64,000 nt of DNA, taken from assembly GCA_015665415.1 (NCBI GenBank), contig JADFAE010000009.1, forward strand, positions 1 to 64,000, written 5' to 3'. The notes under the pieces were generated by a model. The model was not told the origin of the DNA and searched no databases. It worked only from the letters and a program-made list of their open reading frames with translations. Below, in pieces: positions 8,864 to 17,081 of the stretch. This DNA is from Roseobacter sp. GTDB lineage: Bacteria > Pseudomonadota > Alphaproteobacteria > Rhodobacterales > Rhodobacteraceae. A program made the position numbers and the translations under genes. How positions within the stretch are numbered: the stretch's first letter is position 1; every line of letters starts with the position of its first letter.

Positions 8864-10687
8864 TCAGATTCCGTCTTCGCTGAGGCCAAAGACCGTGGCA
8901 CCGGTATCGGCAGAGGTCACGGTCTGGCGGAACATGGCAAACATCTCGCGCCCGGTGCCCTGCTGATAGGCGCTGAGGTCAGCGCTGGCGCAGGGGCGTT
9001 GCAACACGGTTTCATCCAGGATCTCCAGCTTGCCTGAGGTGGCATCCAGCCGGATCATGTCGCCATCGCGGATTTGAGCGATGGGGCCGCCATCCAGCGC
9101 TTCGGGGACCACATGAATGGCGGCTGGCACCTTGCCAGAGGCACCGGACATGCGCCCATCGGTGACCAGCGCCACCCTGTGCCCCTGTCCCTGCAGAATG
9201 GCCAGCATCGGGGTGAGGCTGTGTAGCTCTGGCATGCCGTTCGCTTTTGGGCCCTGAAAGCGCACCACCAACACCACATCACCGGTCAGCTCACCCGCCT
9301 TGAAGGCGGCCTTGGCCTCTTCCTGATCGTGAAAGACGCGGGCCGGGGCTTCGATTACGTGGTGCTTTTCAGCGACGGCGGAGACCTTGATCACCGCAGT
9401 GCCCAATGTGCCGCTGAGACGCTTGAGGCCACCGGTCTTCTGGAACGGCGTGTCGGCTGGGCGCAGGATTGCCTCGTTCAGTGAGGTCTTGGTGCCGGGG
9501 CGGAAGACAAGGCCGTCCTCGCCCAGGAAAGGTTCTTGGGTGTAATGCTCCAGCCCCTGGCCAACCACGGTTTTGGTGTCCGGGTGCAGGAAGCCGGCAT
9601 TGAGCAATTCACCAATCACATAGCCCAGACCCCCGGCGGCGTGGAAGTGGTTCACATCCGCCAGCCCGTTGGGATAGACCCGCGCAATCAGCGGAACCAC
9701 TTCGGAGAGATCTGCAAAATCCTGCCAGTCCAGGATCACACCGCCGGCCCGGGCCATGGCGATGAGATGGATCAACAGGTTGGTGGAGCCGCCAGTGGTC
9801 ATCAGCCCGGCAATGCCATTGACATAGGCCTTTTCGTCCAGCACCTCGCAGACAGGTGTGTAGCTGTTGCCCAGCGCGCTGAGACCCAGGGCACGTTTGG
9901 CGCCTTCCAGTGTCAGCGCCTCGCGCAGGGGGGTGCCGGGATTGACGAAGCTGGAGCCCGGCAGGTGAAGCCCCATGAACTCCATCAGCATCTGGTTGGT
10001 ATTGGCGGTGCCATAAAAGGTGCAGGTGCCGGGGCCGTGATAGGCAGCCATTTCCGCCTTGAGCAGTGCGTCGCGTCCGATCTCGCCTTTGGCATAGAGC
10101 AGGCGCGTTTTAGCCTTTTCATCATTGGACAGACCGCTGGTCATTGGCCCAGCTGGCAAAAACACCGCCGGGATATGGCCAAAGGCCTGAGCTCCGATCA
10201 CCAGCCCCGGCACGATCTTGTCGCAGACGCCGAGGTAGACTGCGGCGTCAAACACATTGTGGCTGAGCGCAATACCGGTGGCCATGGCGATGGTGTCGCG
10301 GGAAAACAGGCTCAGCTCCATGCCGGCCTCGCCCTGGGTGACCCCATCGCACATGGCGGGCACACCGCCCGCGACCTGGGCGGTTGCGCCCTGGGCGCGC
10401 AGTGCATCGCGGATCAGGGCCGGGTAGGTTTCAAAGGGCTGATGCGCCGAAAGCATGTCGTTATAGGCGGTGACGATACCCAGATGACCGGTGTTGGCCT
10501 GGGCCAGGCTGTCCTGATCGGCACCGGTGGCGGCATAGGCATGGGCCTGACCAGAGCAAGACAGATGGGCGCGGGCCGGGCCTTTGCCCTGCGCCGCCGC
10601 CATCCGATCCAGATAGGCGCGCCGGGTTTTGGCGCTGCGGGCGATGATCCGGTCGGTAACCTCGGCAAGTGTTGTGTTCAAGCGCAT
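8864..10687 (-). CDS. edd: 6-phosphogluconate dehydratase
   Basis: 607 aa, the normal length for Edd in the IlvD/Edd family. It dehydrates 6-phosphogluconate to KDPG with an iron-sulfur cluster. Visible family features are [16 protein letters not shown] near residue 70, the cysteines in [13 protein letters not shown] and [41 protein letters not shown] and the C-terminal [16 protein letters not shown]. It is followed after 4 bp by eda and preceded at 55 bp by zwf, so the four glycolytic genes form one transcript. Confidence 0.97.
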   Translation of the reverse strand: MRLNTTLAEVTDRIIARSAKTRRAYLDRMAAAQGKGPARAHLSCSGQAHAYAATGADQDSLAQANTGHLGIVTAYNDMLSAHQPFETYPALIRDALRAQGATAQVAGGVPAMCDGVTQGEAGMELSLFSRDTIAMATGIALSHNVFDAAVYLGVCDKIVPGLVIGAQAFGHIPAVFLPAGPMTSGLSNDEKAKTRLLYAKGEIGRDALLKAEMAAYHGPGTCTFYGTANTNQMLMEFMGLHLPGSSFVNPGTPLREALTLEGAKRALGLSALGNSYTPVCEVLDEKAYVNGIAGLMTTGGSTNLLIHLIAMARAGGVILDWQDFADLSEVVPLIARVYPNGLADVNHFHAAGGLGYVIGELLNAGFLHPDTKTVVGQGLEHYTQEPFLGEDGLVFRPGTKTSLNEAILRPADTPFQKTGGLKRLSGTLGTAVIKVSAVAEKHHVIEAPARVFHDQEEAKAAFKAGELTGDVVLVVRFQGPKANGMPELHSLTPMLAILQGQGHRVALVTDGRMSGASGKVPAAIHVVPEALDGGPIAQIRDGDMIRLDATSGKLEILDETVLQRPCASADLSAYQQGTGREMFAMFRQTVTSADTGATVFGLSEDGI

Positions 10688-10742
10688 GTGAGGGGCCTTT
10701 CGGGTAGTGGGCAGGGCGTCAGCTGTTGGGCCACAGGTTGGA

Positions 10743-12194
10743 TCATGTGCCGATGCCGCGCCAGCGGCGGTTGTCTCGGTGCATCAACAGGAGCGAGTCG
10801 TCCGGACCTGAGCTGCCCTGGTCATAGGGCTGTGGTGCAGGGGCACCGATCTGGGTCCAGCCGGCAATGATAGGATCGGCCCAGGCCCAGGCGGCCTCGA
10901 CCTCATCGCCGCGCATGAACAGGGTCTGGTTGCCGCGAATGACATCCATGATCAGTCTTTCATAGGCGTCCTGCGCGCGGCCAGACTCGGGCAGGGAGTC
11001 GGCAAAGGTCATATCCAGATTGGCCCCGGTTAGGCGCATACCGCCGGGGCCCGGGTCCTTGATGGTGGTGCGCAGGGTGATGCCTTCGTCCGGCTGCAGG
11101 CGGATCACCAGGATATTCCCATGAACGCCAGCCGCACCTTCAAAAATATTATGAGGCGGGTCGCGGAAGTAGACGGCGATCTCGCTTTCGCGGGCGCGCA
11201 GGCATTTGCCGGTGCGCAGATAGAAAGGCGTGCCGGCCCAGCGCCAATTGGCGACCTCGACCTTCATCGCGATAAAGCTTTCGGTGGCGCTGGCGGGGTT
11301 GCCCGCATGATCCAGGTAACTGTTGCCGGACTTGCCGCGATATTGACCGCGGGCGATATTGTCCTGGGTGACCGGCTCGAGGGCCTCGATCACCTTGACC
11401 TTTTCGTCGCGCACCGCGTTGGGGGTGAAGCGCGAGGGGGGCTCCATCGCGGTCAGGCACAACAGCTGCATCAGGTGGTTCTGCACCATATCGCGCATCG
11501 CACCAGAGCGGTCATAATATTCGCCCCGCCCCGCGACGCCGATGCTCTCGGCAACGGTGATCTGTACGTGGTCGATATGGGTGGAGTTCCACAGCGGCTC
11601 GAACAGCGAATTGGCAAAGCGCAGGGCCATCAGGTTCTGCACGGTTTCCTTGCCCAGATAATGATCGATCCGGTAAATCTGGCTCTCGGCAAAGTGGTCG
11701 CGCAGGGCCGCATTCAGCGCCTGGGCTGAGGCCAGATCATGGCCAAAGGGTTTTTCCAGCACGATCCGACTGTCCGGGGTCGCAACCCCGCAAGAGCTGA
11801 GCCGGCTGGCAATGTCGGGAAACAGGCTGGGGCCCACCGAGAGATAGAAGGCACGCACCACGTCTGGGCGCAAGTGCGATTTCAGCTCTTGCCAGCCCAT
11901 GTCGCCCTTGGCATCGACAGGGACATAGTCCAGCAACTCGACAAAGGCTTTGATGTCGTCTTCGCCGGTCTCTCCGTCCTGGCCATAGTCTCGGATTGCC
12001 TGGGCCACCAGATCCTGAAAGCCGGCGCGGTCCAGCTTGCTGCGCGAAGAGCCGATGATCCGGCTTTTGGGGCAGAACTGGGCAATCTGAAAGCGATGAA
12101 ACAGACTGGGCAGGATCTTGCGCCGGGCCAGGTCGCCGGTGGCACCAAACAGAACCAGGTCAAAGGGGTCAACGGGGATGACGCGGGAAACCAT
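10743..12194 (-). CDS. zwf: Glucose-6-phosphate 1-dehydrogenase
   Basis: 483 aa. It oxidises glucose-6-phosphate with NAD(P)+ to 6-phosphogluconolactone. The nucleotide-binding GATGDLA lies at residues 17-23, [10 protein letters not shown] near 144, and the active-site signature RIDHYLGKE at 175-183 with its catalytic histidine. It lies 42 bp downstream of pgi and upstream of edd. The lactonase gene pgl, usually between zwf and pgi in relatives, is absent here. Confidence 0.97.
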   Translation of the reverse strand: MVSRVIPVDPFDLVLFGATGDLARRKILPSLFHRFQIAQFCPKSRIIGSSRSKLDRAGFQDLVAQAIRDYGQDGETGEDDIKAFVELLDYVPVDAKGDMGWQELKSHLRPDVVRAFYLSVGPSLFPDIASRLSSCGVATPDSRIVLEKPFGHDLASAQALNAALRDHFAESQIYRIDHYLGKETVQNLMALRFANSLFEPLWNSTHIDHVQITVAESIGVAGRGEYYDRSGAMRDMVQNHLMQLLCLTAMEPPSRFTPNAVRDEKVKVIEALEPVTQDNIARGQYRGKSGNSYLDHAGNPASATESFIAMKVEVANWRWAGTPFYLRTGKCLRARESEIAVYFRDPPHNIFEGAAGVHGNILVIRLQPDEGITLRTTIKDPGPGGMRLTGANLDMTFADSLPESGRAQDAYERLIMDVIRGNQTLFMRGDEVEAAWAWADPIIAGWTQIGAPAPQPYDQGSSGPDDSLLLMHRDNRRWRGIGT

Positions 12195-12236
12195 GTCGGG
12201 ATCAGATCCTGATATCTAGGGCGCGCTGGGCGCGCT

Positions 12237-13862
12237 TTAGTGTTTGGGTTTGGGCGGTGTGAGTTTGGCAATCAGGCCAAGGGTAGAGCCGTCTTTGGTC
12301 GGGTCGGTGGCCCCTTGGATGAGGGGCAGCAGGGCAACCGCTAGCTCCTTACCCAGTTCCACCCCCCATTGATCAAAGGAGTTGATGCCCCAGAGTGTAC
12401 CTTCGGTGAAAACGCGGTGTTCGTAGAGCGCTATCAGCTGGCCCAGGGCAAAGGGGGTGAGGCGAGGATAGGCGAGGGTGGTCGAGGGGCGATTGCCGGG
12501 AAAGGTCAGATGTGCAGCCATCCGGTCGAGATCGTCACCGCTGTAGCCGCGGCTTTGGGCCAGTTCGCGGGCCTGTTGCACCGAACGCCCGGTCATCAGC
12601 GCTTCGGACTGGGCCAGACAATTGGCCTTGAGCAGATCATGGTGATGGCTGAGCTCCATCTCGTGGCCGGATGCGGCCACCAGGAACTCAGCCGGGACCA
12701 CATGGGTGCCCTGATGCAAAAGCTGGTAGAAGGCATGTTGCCCATTGGTGCCGGCTTCGCCCCAGACAATTGGCCCGGAGGCGCGCGTGACCTTCTCGCC
12801 CTCCAGTGTGACGCTCTTGCCGTTGCTCTCCATGTCCAGCTGTTGCAGGTAGGCGGGCAGGCGGGCCAGGCGTTGGTCATAGGGCAGGATGGCACGGCTG
12901 GCATAGCCGCATATGGTGCTGTGCCAGACACCGACCAACCCCAGCAAGACCGGCAGATTTTGGCGCAGATCGGCGGTCTGGAAATGCTGGTCCATTGCCG
13001 CCGCCCCGCTCAGCATGGCGCGGAAATTTTCGCGTCCCACGGCAATCAGCAGCGGCAGGCCGACAGGCCCCCAGATCGAATAGCGCCCTCCCACCCAATC
13101 GGCAAAACCAAAGACCCGTTCCGGCGGAATGCCAAAGCCGGCAGTCTTTTGCAAAGCGGAGGAAACCGCCGCCAGATGCTCGCTGGCCTGATCCCCAAGT
13201 GCTGTGCGCAGCCAGGCAATGGCTGTGTTTGCATTGGTCATGGTTTCGATGGTGTTGAAGGATTTGGAGGCGATGATGATCAATGTGGTCTGCGGGTCCA
13301 ACCCCTTTAGGGTGTCGGTGACATCGGCCCCATCGACGTTGGATACAAAATGGCAGCGTGGCCCGTCGTGATAAGGGGTCAGCGCACGGGTTGCCATCAC
13401 CGGCCCAAGGTCAGAGCCACCAATGCCGATATTTACCACATCGGTGAAGGGCGCGCCGGTAGCACTTTTGTGATCGCCACTGCGCAACGCCCCGGCAAAC
13501 CCTTCCATCCGTTGCAATGTATGCAGGACTTCGGGCATCACATCCTGCCCCTGGACCATCACCGCAGCCCCGCTCTGGGCGCGCAATGCCGTATGCAGCG
13601 CTGGGCGCTGCTCTGTCACGTTTATGGCTTCGCCACGGAACATCTCTGCGATCTTGCTGGGGAGGTCAGCCTGTTCAGCCAATTCGACCAGAAGATCCAG
13701 AGCGGTCTCATCCAGAGAGGTCTTGGAGAAATCCAGCAACATTCCATCGCACTCAGCGGAAAACGATTGGAACCTGTCCGGCGCGTCCCGAAACAGCTCG
13801 ACAATCGTTGTCGCAGAGGTGCGTCTGCGATGTTCGCTCAGCTGGGCCCAGAATTTGTTCAT
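12237..13862 (-). CDS. pgi: Glucose-6-phosphate isomerase
   Basis: 541 aa, full length for the long bacterial type. It interconverts glucose-6-phosphate and fructose-6-phosphate, letting fructose units and recycled triose carbon enter the Entner-Doudoroff route. Visible motifs: the substrate-binding [17 protein letters not shown], the signature [15 protein letters not shown], the catalytic glutamate region [19 protein letters not shown], and the C-terminal [12 protein letters not shown] with the lysine signature. It is the first gene of pgi-zwf-edd-eda. A LacI-type palindrome lies about 62 bp before its start. Confidence 0.97.
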   Translation of the reverse strand: MNKFWAQLSEHRRRTSATTIVELFRDAPDRFQSFSAECDGMLLDFSKTSLDETALDLLVELAEQADLPSKIAEMFRGEAINVTEQRPALHTALRAQSGAAVMVQGQDVMPEVLHTLQRMEGFAGALRSGDHKSATGAPFTDVVNIGIGGSDLGPVMATRALTPYHDGPRCHFVSNVDGADVTDTLKGLDPQTTLIIIASKSFNTIETMTNANTAIAWLRTALGDQASEHLAAVSSALQKTAGFGIPPERVFGFADWVGGRYSIWGPVGLPLLIAVGRENFRAMLSGAAAMDQHFQTADLRQNLPVLLGLVGVWHSTICGYASRAILPYDQRLARLPAYLQQLDMESNGKSVTLEGEKVTRASGPIVWGEAGTNGQHAFYQLLHQGTHVVPAEFLVAASGHEMELSHHHDLLKANCLAQSEALMTGRSVQQARELAQSRGYSGDDLDRMAAHLTFPGNRPSTTLAYPRLTPFALGQLIALYEHRVFTEGTLWGINSFDQWGVELGKELAVALLPLIQGATDPTKDGSTLGLIAKLTPPKPKH

Positions 13863-13923
13863 TTCCTAAATACCTTTACAGAACAAGGCAGCCGAATCAC
13901 ACCTCTCTTCCTTATGCAATACA

Positions 13924-13935
13924 GTTAGCGCTAAC
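13924..13935. promoter_or_regulatory. LacI-family-type operator GTTAGCGCTAAC
   Basis: A perfect 12-bp palindrome with a CG-centred core, the form bound by LacI-family sugar regulators in alphaproteobacteria. It is about 62 bp upstream of the pgi start, so it can control the whole Entner-Doudoroff operon. No LacI-family gene lies in the window, so the regulator would act from elsewhere. Assignment is by motif shape only. Confidence 0.55.
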
Positions 13936-14042
13936 GTAAAAGCAAGAGCCCAAAGTTTGGGGCGACCGGAGAGCCGGGCCCCTGCTCCTTTAAGGTAGCG
14001 GTTTCACTAGAAAGTCCAGCCCCGTAGCAGAGGTTTACCCCT

Positions 14043-14097
14043 GGCCCTTAGCCTTGCTCGGACATTGGCCGGGACGATCCGGGCAAGACTAAGGGCC
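14043..14097. terminator. Long imperfect hairpin, possible terminator
   Basis: Arms 14043-14062 and 14078-14097 pair over 20 bp with two mismatches around a 15-nt loop. It lies 81 bp past the stop of the LprI-like gene. There is no T-run, so factor-independent termination is unproven. Confidence 0.4.
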
Positions 14098-14178
14098 TGT
14101 GCCGGGTTTGCGACCGGGGGTGTCTTTGTCGGGTTTGGGGCCAAGTTGGCGACTTATGAGGCCAATATCTGAGCAGGC

Positions 14179-14580
14179 TCAGTTTGGCTCAATCAACTGT
14201 TCCAACTGCGCGCTGCGTTGTCGGGTCAGATGGGTCTTGCAGGTCAGAACCATTAAAGGCTCGAAAGTGCCGCCGCGAAATTGAAAGCCTTCGGCGGTGC
14301 AGGCTGCATCGCGAAAGGGGATCCAGGCCCGCTGCGCTGTCAGCAGGGCCTGGCTCGCGCCCTTGAGATCCTGAGGCAAATCCGCATCCAGTTGTTTCAT
14401 TGCCAGTTGGGCAGCTTTGTAGGCTGTATTCAGCTCTGCATCGGCGCGCGCATAGTCTTCGGCGGCGCATTGGCGCATGTCAAATGTGGTAACCGCTTCG
14501 CTGCAATCGGCAAGGGCGGCGGTGGGCAGCCAAAAGACAGCCAAAATGGCGAATTGTGCAAGAAGAATACGACGTGGCAT
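14179..14580 (-). CDS. Secreted LprI-like protein (DUF1311)
   Basis: 133 aa from the ATG at 14580 (MPRRILLAQF). An N-terminal signal peptide of about 24 residues ends at TAALA, so the protein is exported to the periplasm. The mature part has four or more cysteines and the family pattern: CSEAVTTFDMRQCAAEDYARAD, helical ELNTAYKAA, AQRAWIPFRDAACTAEG and a late CKTHLTRQR. This matches LprI/DUF1311 proteins, some of which inhibit lysozyme. Its own function is not shown by context: it stands alone, divergent from the DUF4178 operon. Confidence 0.8.
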   Translation of the reverse strand: MPRRILLAQFAILAVFWLPTAALADCSEAVTTFDMRQCAAEDYARADAELNTAYKAAQLAMKQLDADLPQDLKGASQALLTAQRAWIPFRDAACTAEGFQFRGGTFEPLMVLTCKTHLTRQRSAQLEQLIEPN

Positions 14581-14772
14581 TGATGCGTCCTGGTCAGAAA
14601 AATCGATGAAAAAATTGATCTTGAGACAATAGGCCATGCGACATCGCACAGGTCAACAGACAGCTCGATCTGCTGTCGTTTTGATTGGCGGCCACATGTG
14701 TACAATGCGCAATGAGAGTATTTGGGGCGTTTTCCCGCTTGCACTCAGCTCAGGCTTGTTGAACTTGGCACT

Positions 14773-15384
14773 ATGAGTGAGATGCACTGTCCCAATTGCG
14801 GCGACTTGGTCAGCCCGGCGATCAGACACGTCAAGATGATCACCTGTGCCTCCTGTACCACCACCCTGCTGCTTGAGGATGCGGGGGCGCGGGCGGCGGG
14901 AGAGCAGGGGGTCTTGCATGACGTGCCGATGCTTTTTGGTCCCGGCGATGCGGTGCGGATCGAAACAACCTCTTACGACATCCTGGGCCACGCCCGGTTT
15001 TCCTACGGCCGGGGCAGCTGGGATGAATTCTGGGCGGTGGACGGTCGGGGCGATCCAGTCTGGATCTCTGTGGATGAGGGCGATTTGATCTTGCAGCGCC
15101 TGCTGACCCGTGCGGATTGGCCAAAATATGATGGCTATCTGCGGCTGAAAAGCATCCTGACATACAATGGGCAACGTTTTCAGGTTTCTGAAGTCGGAAC
15201 CGGGACCTGTGTCGGACTGCGCGGCAGCTTTGGGCATCAGCTGACCGTGGGCGAGAGCTACCGCTTCCTCAACCTGCAGGGCGAAGAGGGGGATGTGCTT
15301 TCGGCGGAGATCGAGGGCAATAGCTATGAGTGGTTCCTGGGGCGCTGGATCGACCCATTCGATGTTGAGGTGCAGATGCGATGA
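14773..15384 (+). CDS. DUF4178 protein with N-terminal zinc ribbon
   Basis: 203 aa from ATG 14773 (MSEMHCPNCGD). The N terminus has CPNC and, about 23 residues later, CASC, a zinc ribbon. The rest (FGPGDAVRIETTSYDILGHARFSYGRGSWDEFWAVD...GDLILQR) is the beta-rich DUF4178 fold. No membrane helix or signal peptide is visible, so it is cytosolic. It is the first gene of a five-gene operon; its stop overlaps the next start by 4 bp. No enzymatic motif is visible. A role in envelope or polyamine-related stress is an inference from neighbours. Confidence 0.82.
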   Translation: MSEMHCPNCGDLVSPAIRHVKMITCASCTTTLLLEDAGARAAGEQGVLHDVPMLFGPGDAVRIETTSYDILGHARFSYGRGSWDEFWAVDGRGDPVWISVDEGDLILQRLLTRADWPKYDGYLRLKSILTYNGQRFQVSEVGTGTCVGLRGSFGHQLTVGESYRFLNLQGEEGDVLSAEIEGNSYEWFLGRWIDPFDVEVQMR

Positions 15385-16685
15385 GCCTCAACCCGGAGCT
15401 GAAGACGATCAATTGCACCGCCTGTGGGGCCGGTTTGGATGTATTGGGCGGCGGTCGGGTGACCACCCATGTTTGCGCCTATTGCGGCACCCAGCTGGAT
15501 GCGCTGGACAATTACCGCAGCCTGCAGAAATTCGACCAGCTGGAGCGCCCTGATAGCCCCTTTGCAATTGGGATGATCGGGGTGTTCTGGGGGGTGGAGT
15601 ACACCGTGATCGGGACCTTGCAGTTTGAAGAGCGATGGGGGCCGCGACGCTGGACCTGGGTCGATCATCAGCTTTATTCCCCAACCCATGGCTATGCCTG
15701 GCTGACCTTGGAAGACGGTCATGTCACCTTTTCGCGTCGCTATCGCAAACCTGTAATTTGGCTGTCGGAGGCTCAGGTGGAACGTGCAGAGCACCGTCCG
15801 ACACGACGCGCCGAAGGGCAGCGCTTCCAATATTATGAGACCTCGACCAGCAGCGTGATCTTTGCTGAGGGGGAATTCACCTGGTCGCCGACAAAAGGCG
15901 AAAAGACCACCACGGTCACCGCAATGTCGGAAAGCGCGATGCTGAGTTTTTCCGAAACCGGGCAGGAACGCGAGATCTACTACACTGATTATCTGACGCC
16001 TTCAGAAGTGCGCAATTGTTTTTCTTTGAAGGCCCCGTTGAAACCGCGTGGGGTGCACGCGCTGCAAGAGTTCAAGGGTGGCAGACATGCCGCATTTCTG
16101 ATGCGCGCCGGATTGTCCGCGATGGTGATTTCGATCTTTCTGGCCCTTTTCATGTCGATACAGACGGGCACAGAAATCATGGCAGGACAGCGCCTGAGCA
16201 TGCATCAATTGCCGGCAACCATTCCCTTTGACGTGACCCATCCGGGACGGTTGATGCGGATCGACTTCAGGGCCAATGCCCACAACAGCTGGGGCTATCT
16301 GGCGGTGGAACTGGAAGATCCAGAGGGCGAGCTGTTGTTTGAAAGCGGGCGCACGGTGGAATATTACAGCGGGCGCGACAAGGATGGCAGCTGGAGTGAG
16401 GGCTCCAATCAGGCCAGCCTGGCGTTTTTCCCGCCCGTTGCCGGCACCTATCAGCTGAGTGTCGATCTGGAAGAAAGCGGCGATTGGAGCGGCAGCGGAT
16501 CGTCCGCGTCGCGCAAAATTTCAGCGCTGGATCTGCGTCTGCACGAAGGGGTCTCCAGCGGGTTTTGGCTGGGGGTGCTGGCCCTTGGTTTTGGCGTCAT
16601 TGGCGGCCTTCCTCTGGCGCGTCGCTATCTGCATCACAAAAAGCGCTGGCATGGCAGCGACTGGGTAGACGAGGACCACGATTGA
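15381..16685 (+). CDS. Membrane DUF4178 protein with zinc ribbon
   Basis: 434 aa. Domains in order: a zinc ribbon (CTAC at about 12-15, CAYC at 32-35), a DUF4178-type beta domain (about 60-205, with IGVFWGVEYTVIGTLQFE and WVDHQLYSP), and a membrane helix at about 240-260. An extracytoplasmic beta-rich domain follows (about 265-390, with HPGRLMRIDFRANAH and AGTYQLSVDLEE). A second membrane helix lies at about 395-415, and the tail is basic then acidic. It could carry a signal across the membrane or act as a scaffold. It overlaps the previous gene by 4 bp and is followed after 1 bp by a 52-aa membrane protein gene. Confidence 0.8.
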   Translation: MSLNPELKTINCTACGAGLDVLGGGRVTTHVCAYCGTQLDALDNYRSLQKFDQLERPDSPFAIGMIGVFWGVEYTVIGTLQFEERWGPRRWTWVDHQLYSPTHGYAWLTLEDGHVTFSRRYRKPVIWLSEAQVERAEHRPTRRAEGQRFQYYETSTSSVIFAEGEFTWSPTKGEKTTTVTAMSESAMLSFSETGQEREIYYTDYLTPSEVRNCFSLKAPLKPRGVHALQEFKGGRHAAFLMRAGLSAMVISIFLALFMSIQTGTEIMAGQRLSMHQLPATIPFDVTHPGRLMRIDFRANAHNSWGYLAVELEDPEGELLFESGRTVEYYSGRDKDGSWSEGSNQASLAFFPPVAGTYQLSVDLEESGDWSGSGSSASRKISALDLRLHEGVSSGFWLGVLALGFGVIGGLPLARRYLHHKKRWHGSDWVDEDHD

Positions 16686-16686
16686 G

Positions 16687-16845
16687 ATGACCCTATTTCG
16701 CCTGGTCTTTCTGCTGCTCTCGGCCTTTGCCATCGTCGGCACCACCTATGTGGCCTATCAGGGCCATGGCGGCGAAAGCCGTGATCTGGATCGCTCCATC
16801 CGCGCGGTCAGCGCCGGGCGGGGATTGAATGGAACTGTCAAATAG
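16687..16845 (+). CDS. Small single-pass membrane protein, 52 aa
   Basis: Starts MTLFRLVFLLLSAFAIVG and ends SAGRGLNGTVK. One membrane helix or uncleaved signal anchor (about residues 4-25), then a short charged segment with ESRDLDRSIRAV. It begins 1 bp after the stop of the membrane DUF4178 gene and ends 11 bp before the DUF350 gene, whose ribosome binding site (agagagg) follows it. No family recognised. Tight placement in the operon argues that it is real. Confidence 0.65.
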   Translation: MTLFRLVFLLLSAFAIVGTTYVAYQGHGGESRDLDRSIRAVSAGRGLNGTVK

Positions 16846-16856
16846 AGAGGGCTCTG

Positions 16857-17081
16857 ATGGAGTATCTTGCTGCAATTCAACTGGCTGAGCTGATCAGCAC
16901 CGTGTTTTACACCTTTGTTGGCGTCGCCTTGATGGGGGCGGTCTGGAAGGTGATCGACTGGCTGACGCCCTTTCCGATCATGAAAGAGATCGAGCAGGAT
17001 CAGAACATGGCGCTGGCGGTGTTGATTGGCATGTTGTTCATCTCGATCTCAATCATCATTGCGGCTGTCATTGTCTCCTGA
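16857..17081 (+). CDS. DUF350 membrane protein
   Basis: 74 aa with two hydrophobic helices (about 11-33 and 50-72) separated by WKVIDWLTPFPIMKEIEQDQNMALAV fragments. The short loop with ...EIEQDQNMALAV and the second helix rich in isoleucine match one DUF350 repeat, a small inner-membrane family of unknown biochemistry (YjfL group). An AGAGGG-like ribosome site lies before the ATG. It overlaps the following aminopropyltransferase gene. Confidence 0.82.
   Translation: MEYLAAIQLAELISTVFYTFVGVALMGAVWKVIDWLTPFPIMKEIEQDQNMALAVLIGMLFISISIIIAAVIVS

Larger units (their letters stand above)
13863..14178. other. Intergenic region upstream of pgi, 316 bp
   Basis: It holds the pgi promoter with a LacI-type palindrome (13924-13935) and a long imperfect hairpin (14043-14097) that may end the LprI-like transcript. 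No gene was found. Confidence 0.6.

Noticed and set aside
9536-10870. 444-codon plus-strand open frame
   Set aside because: Antisense to edd and the end of zwf, which are certain. Its composition (glycine, histidine, glutamine rich) is typical of the complement of a GC-rich gene.
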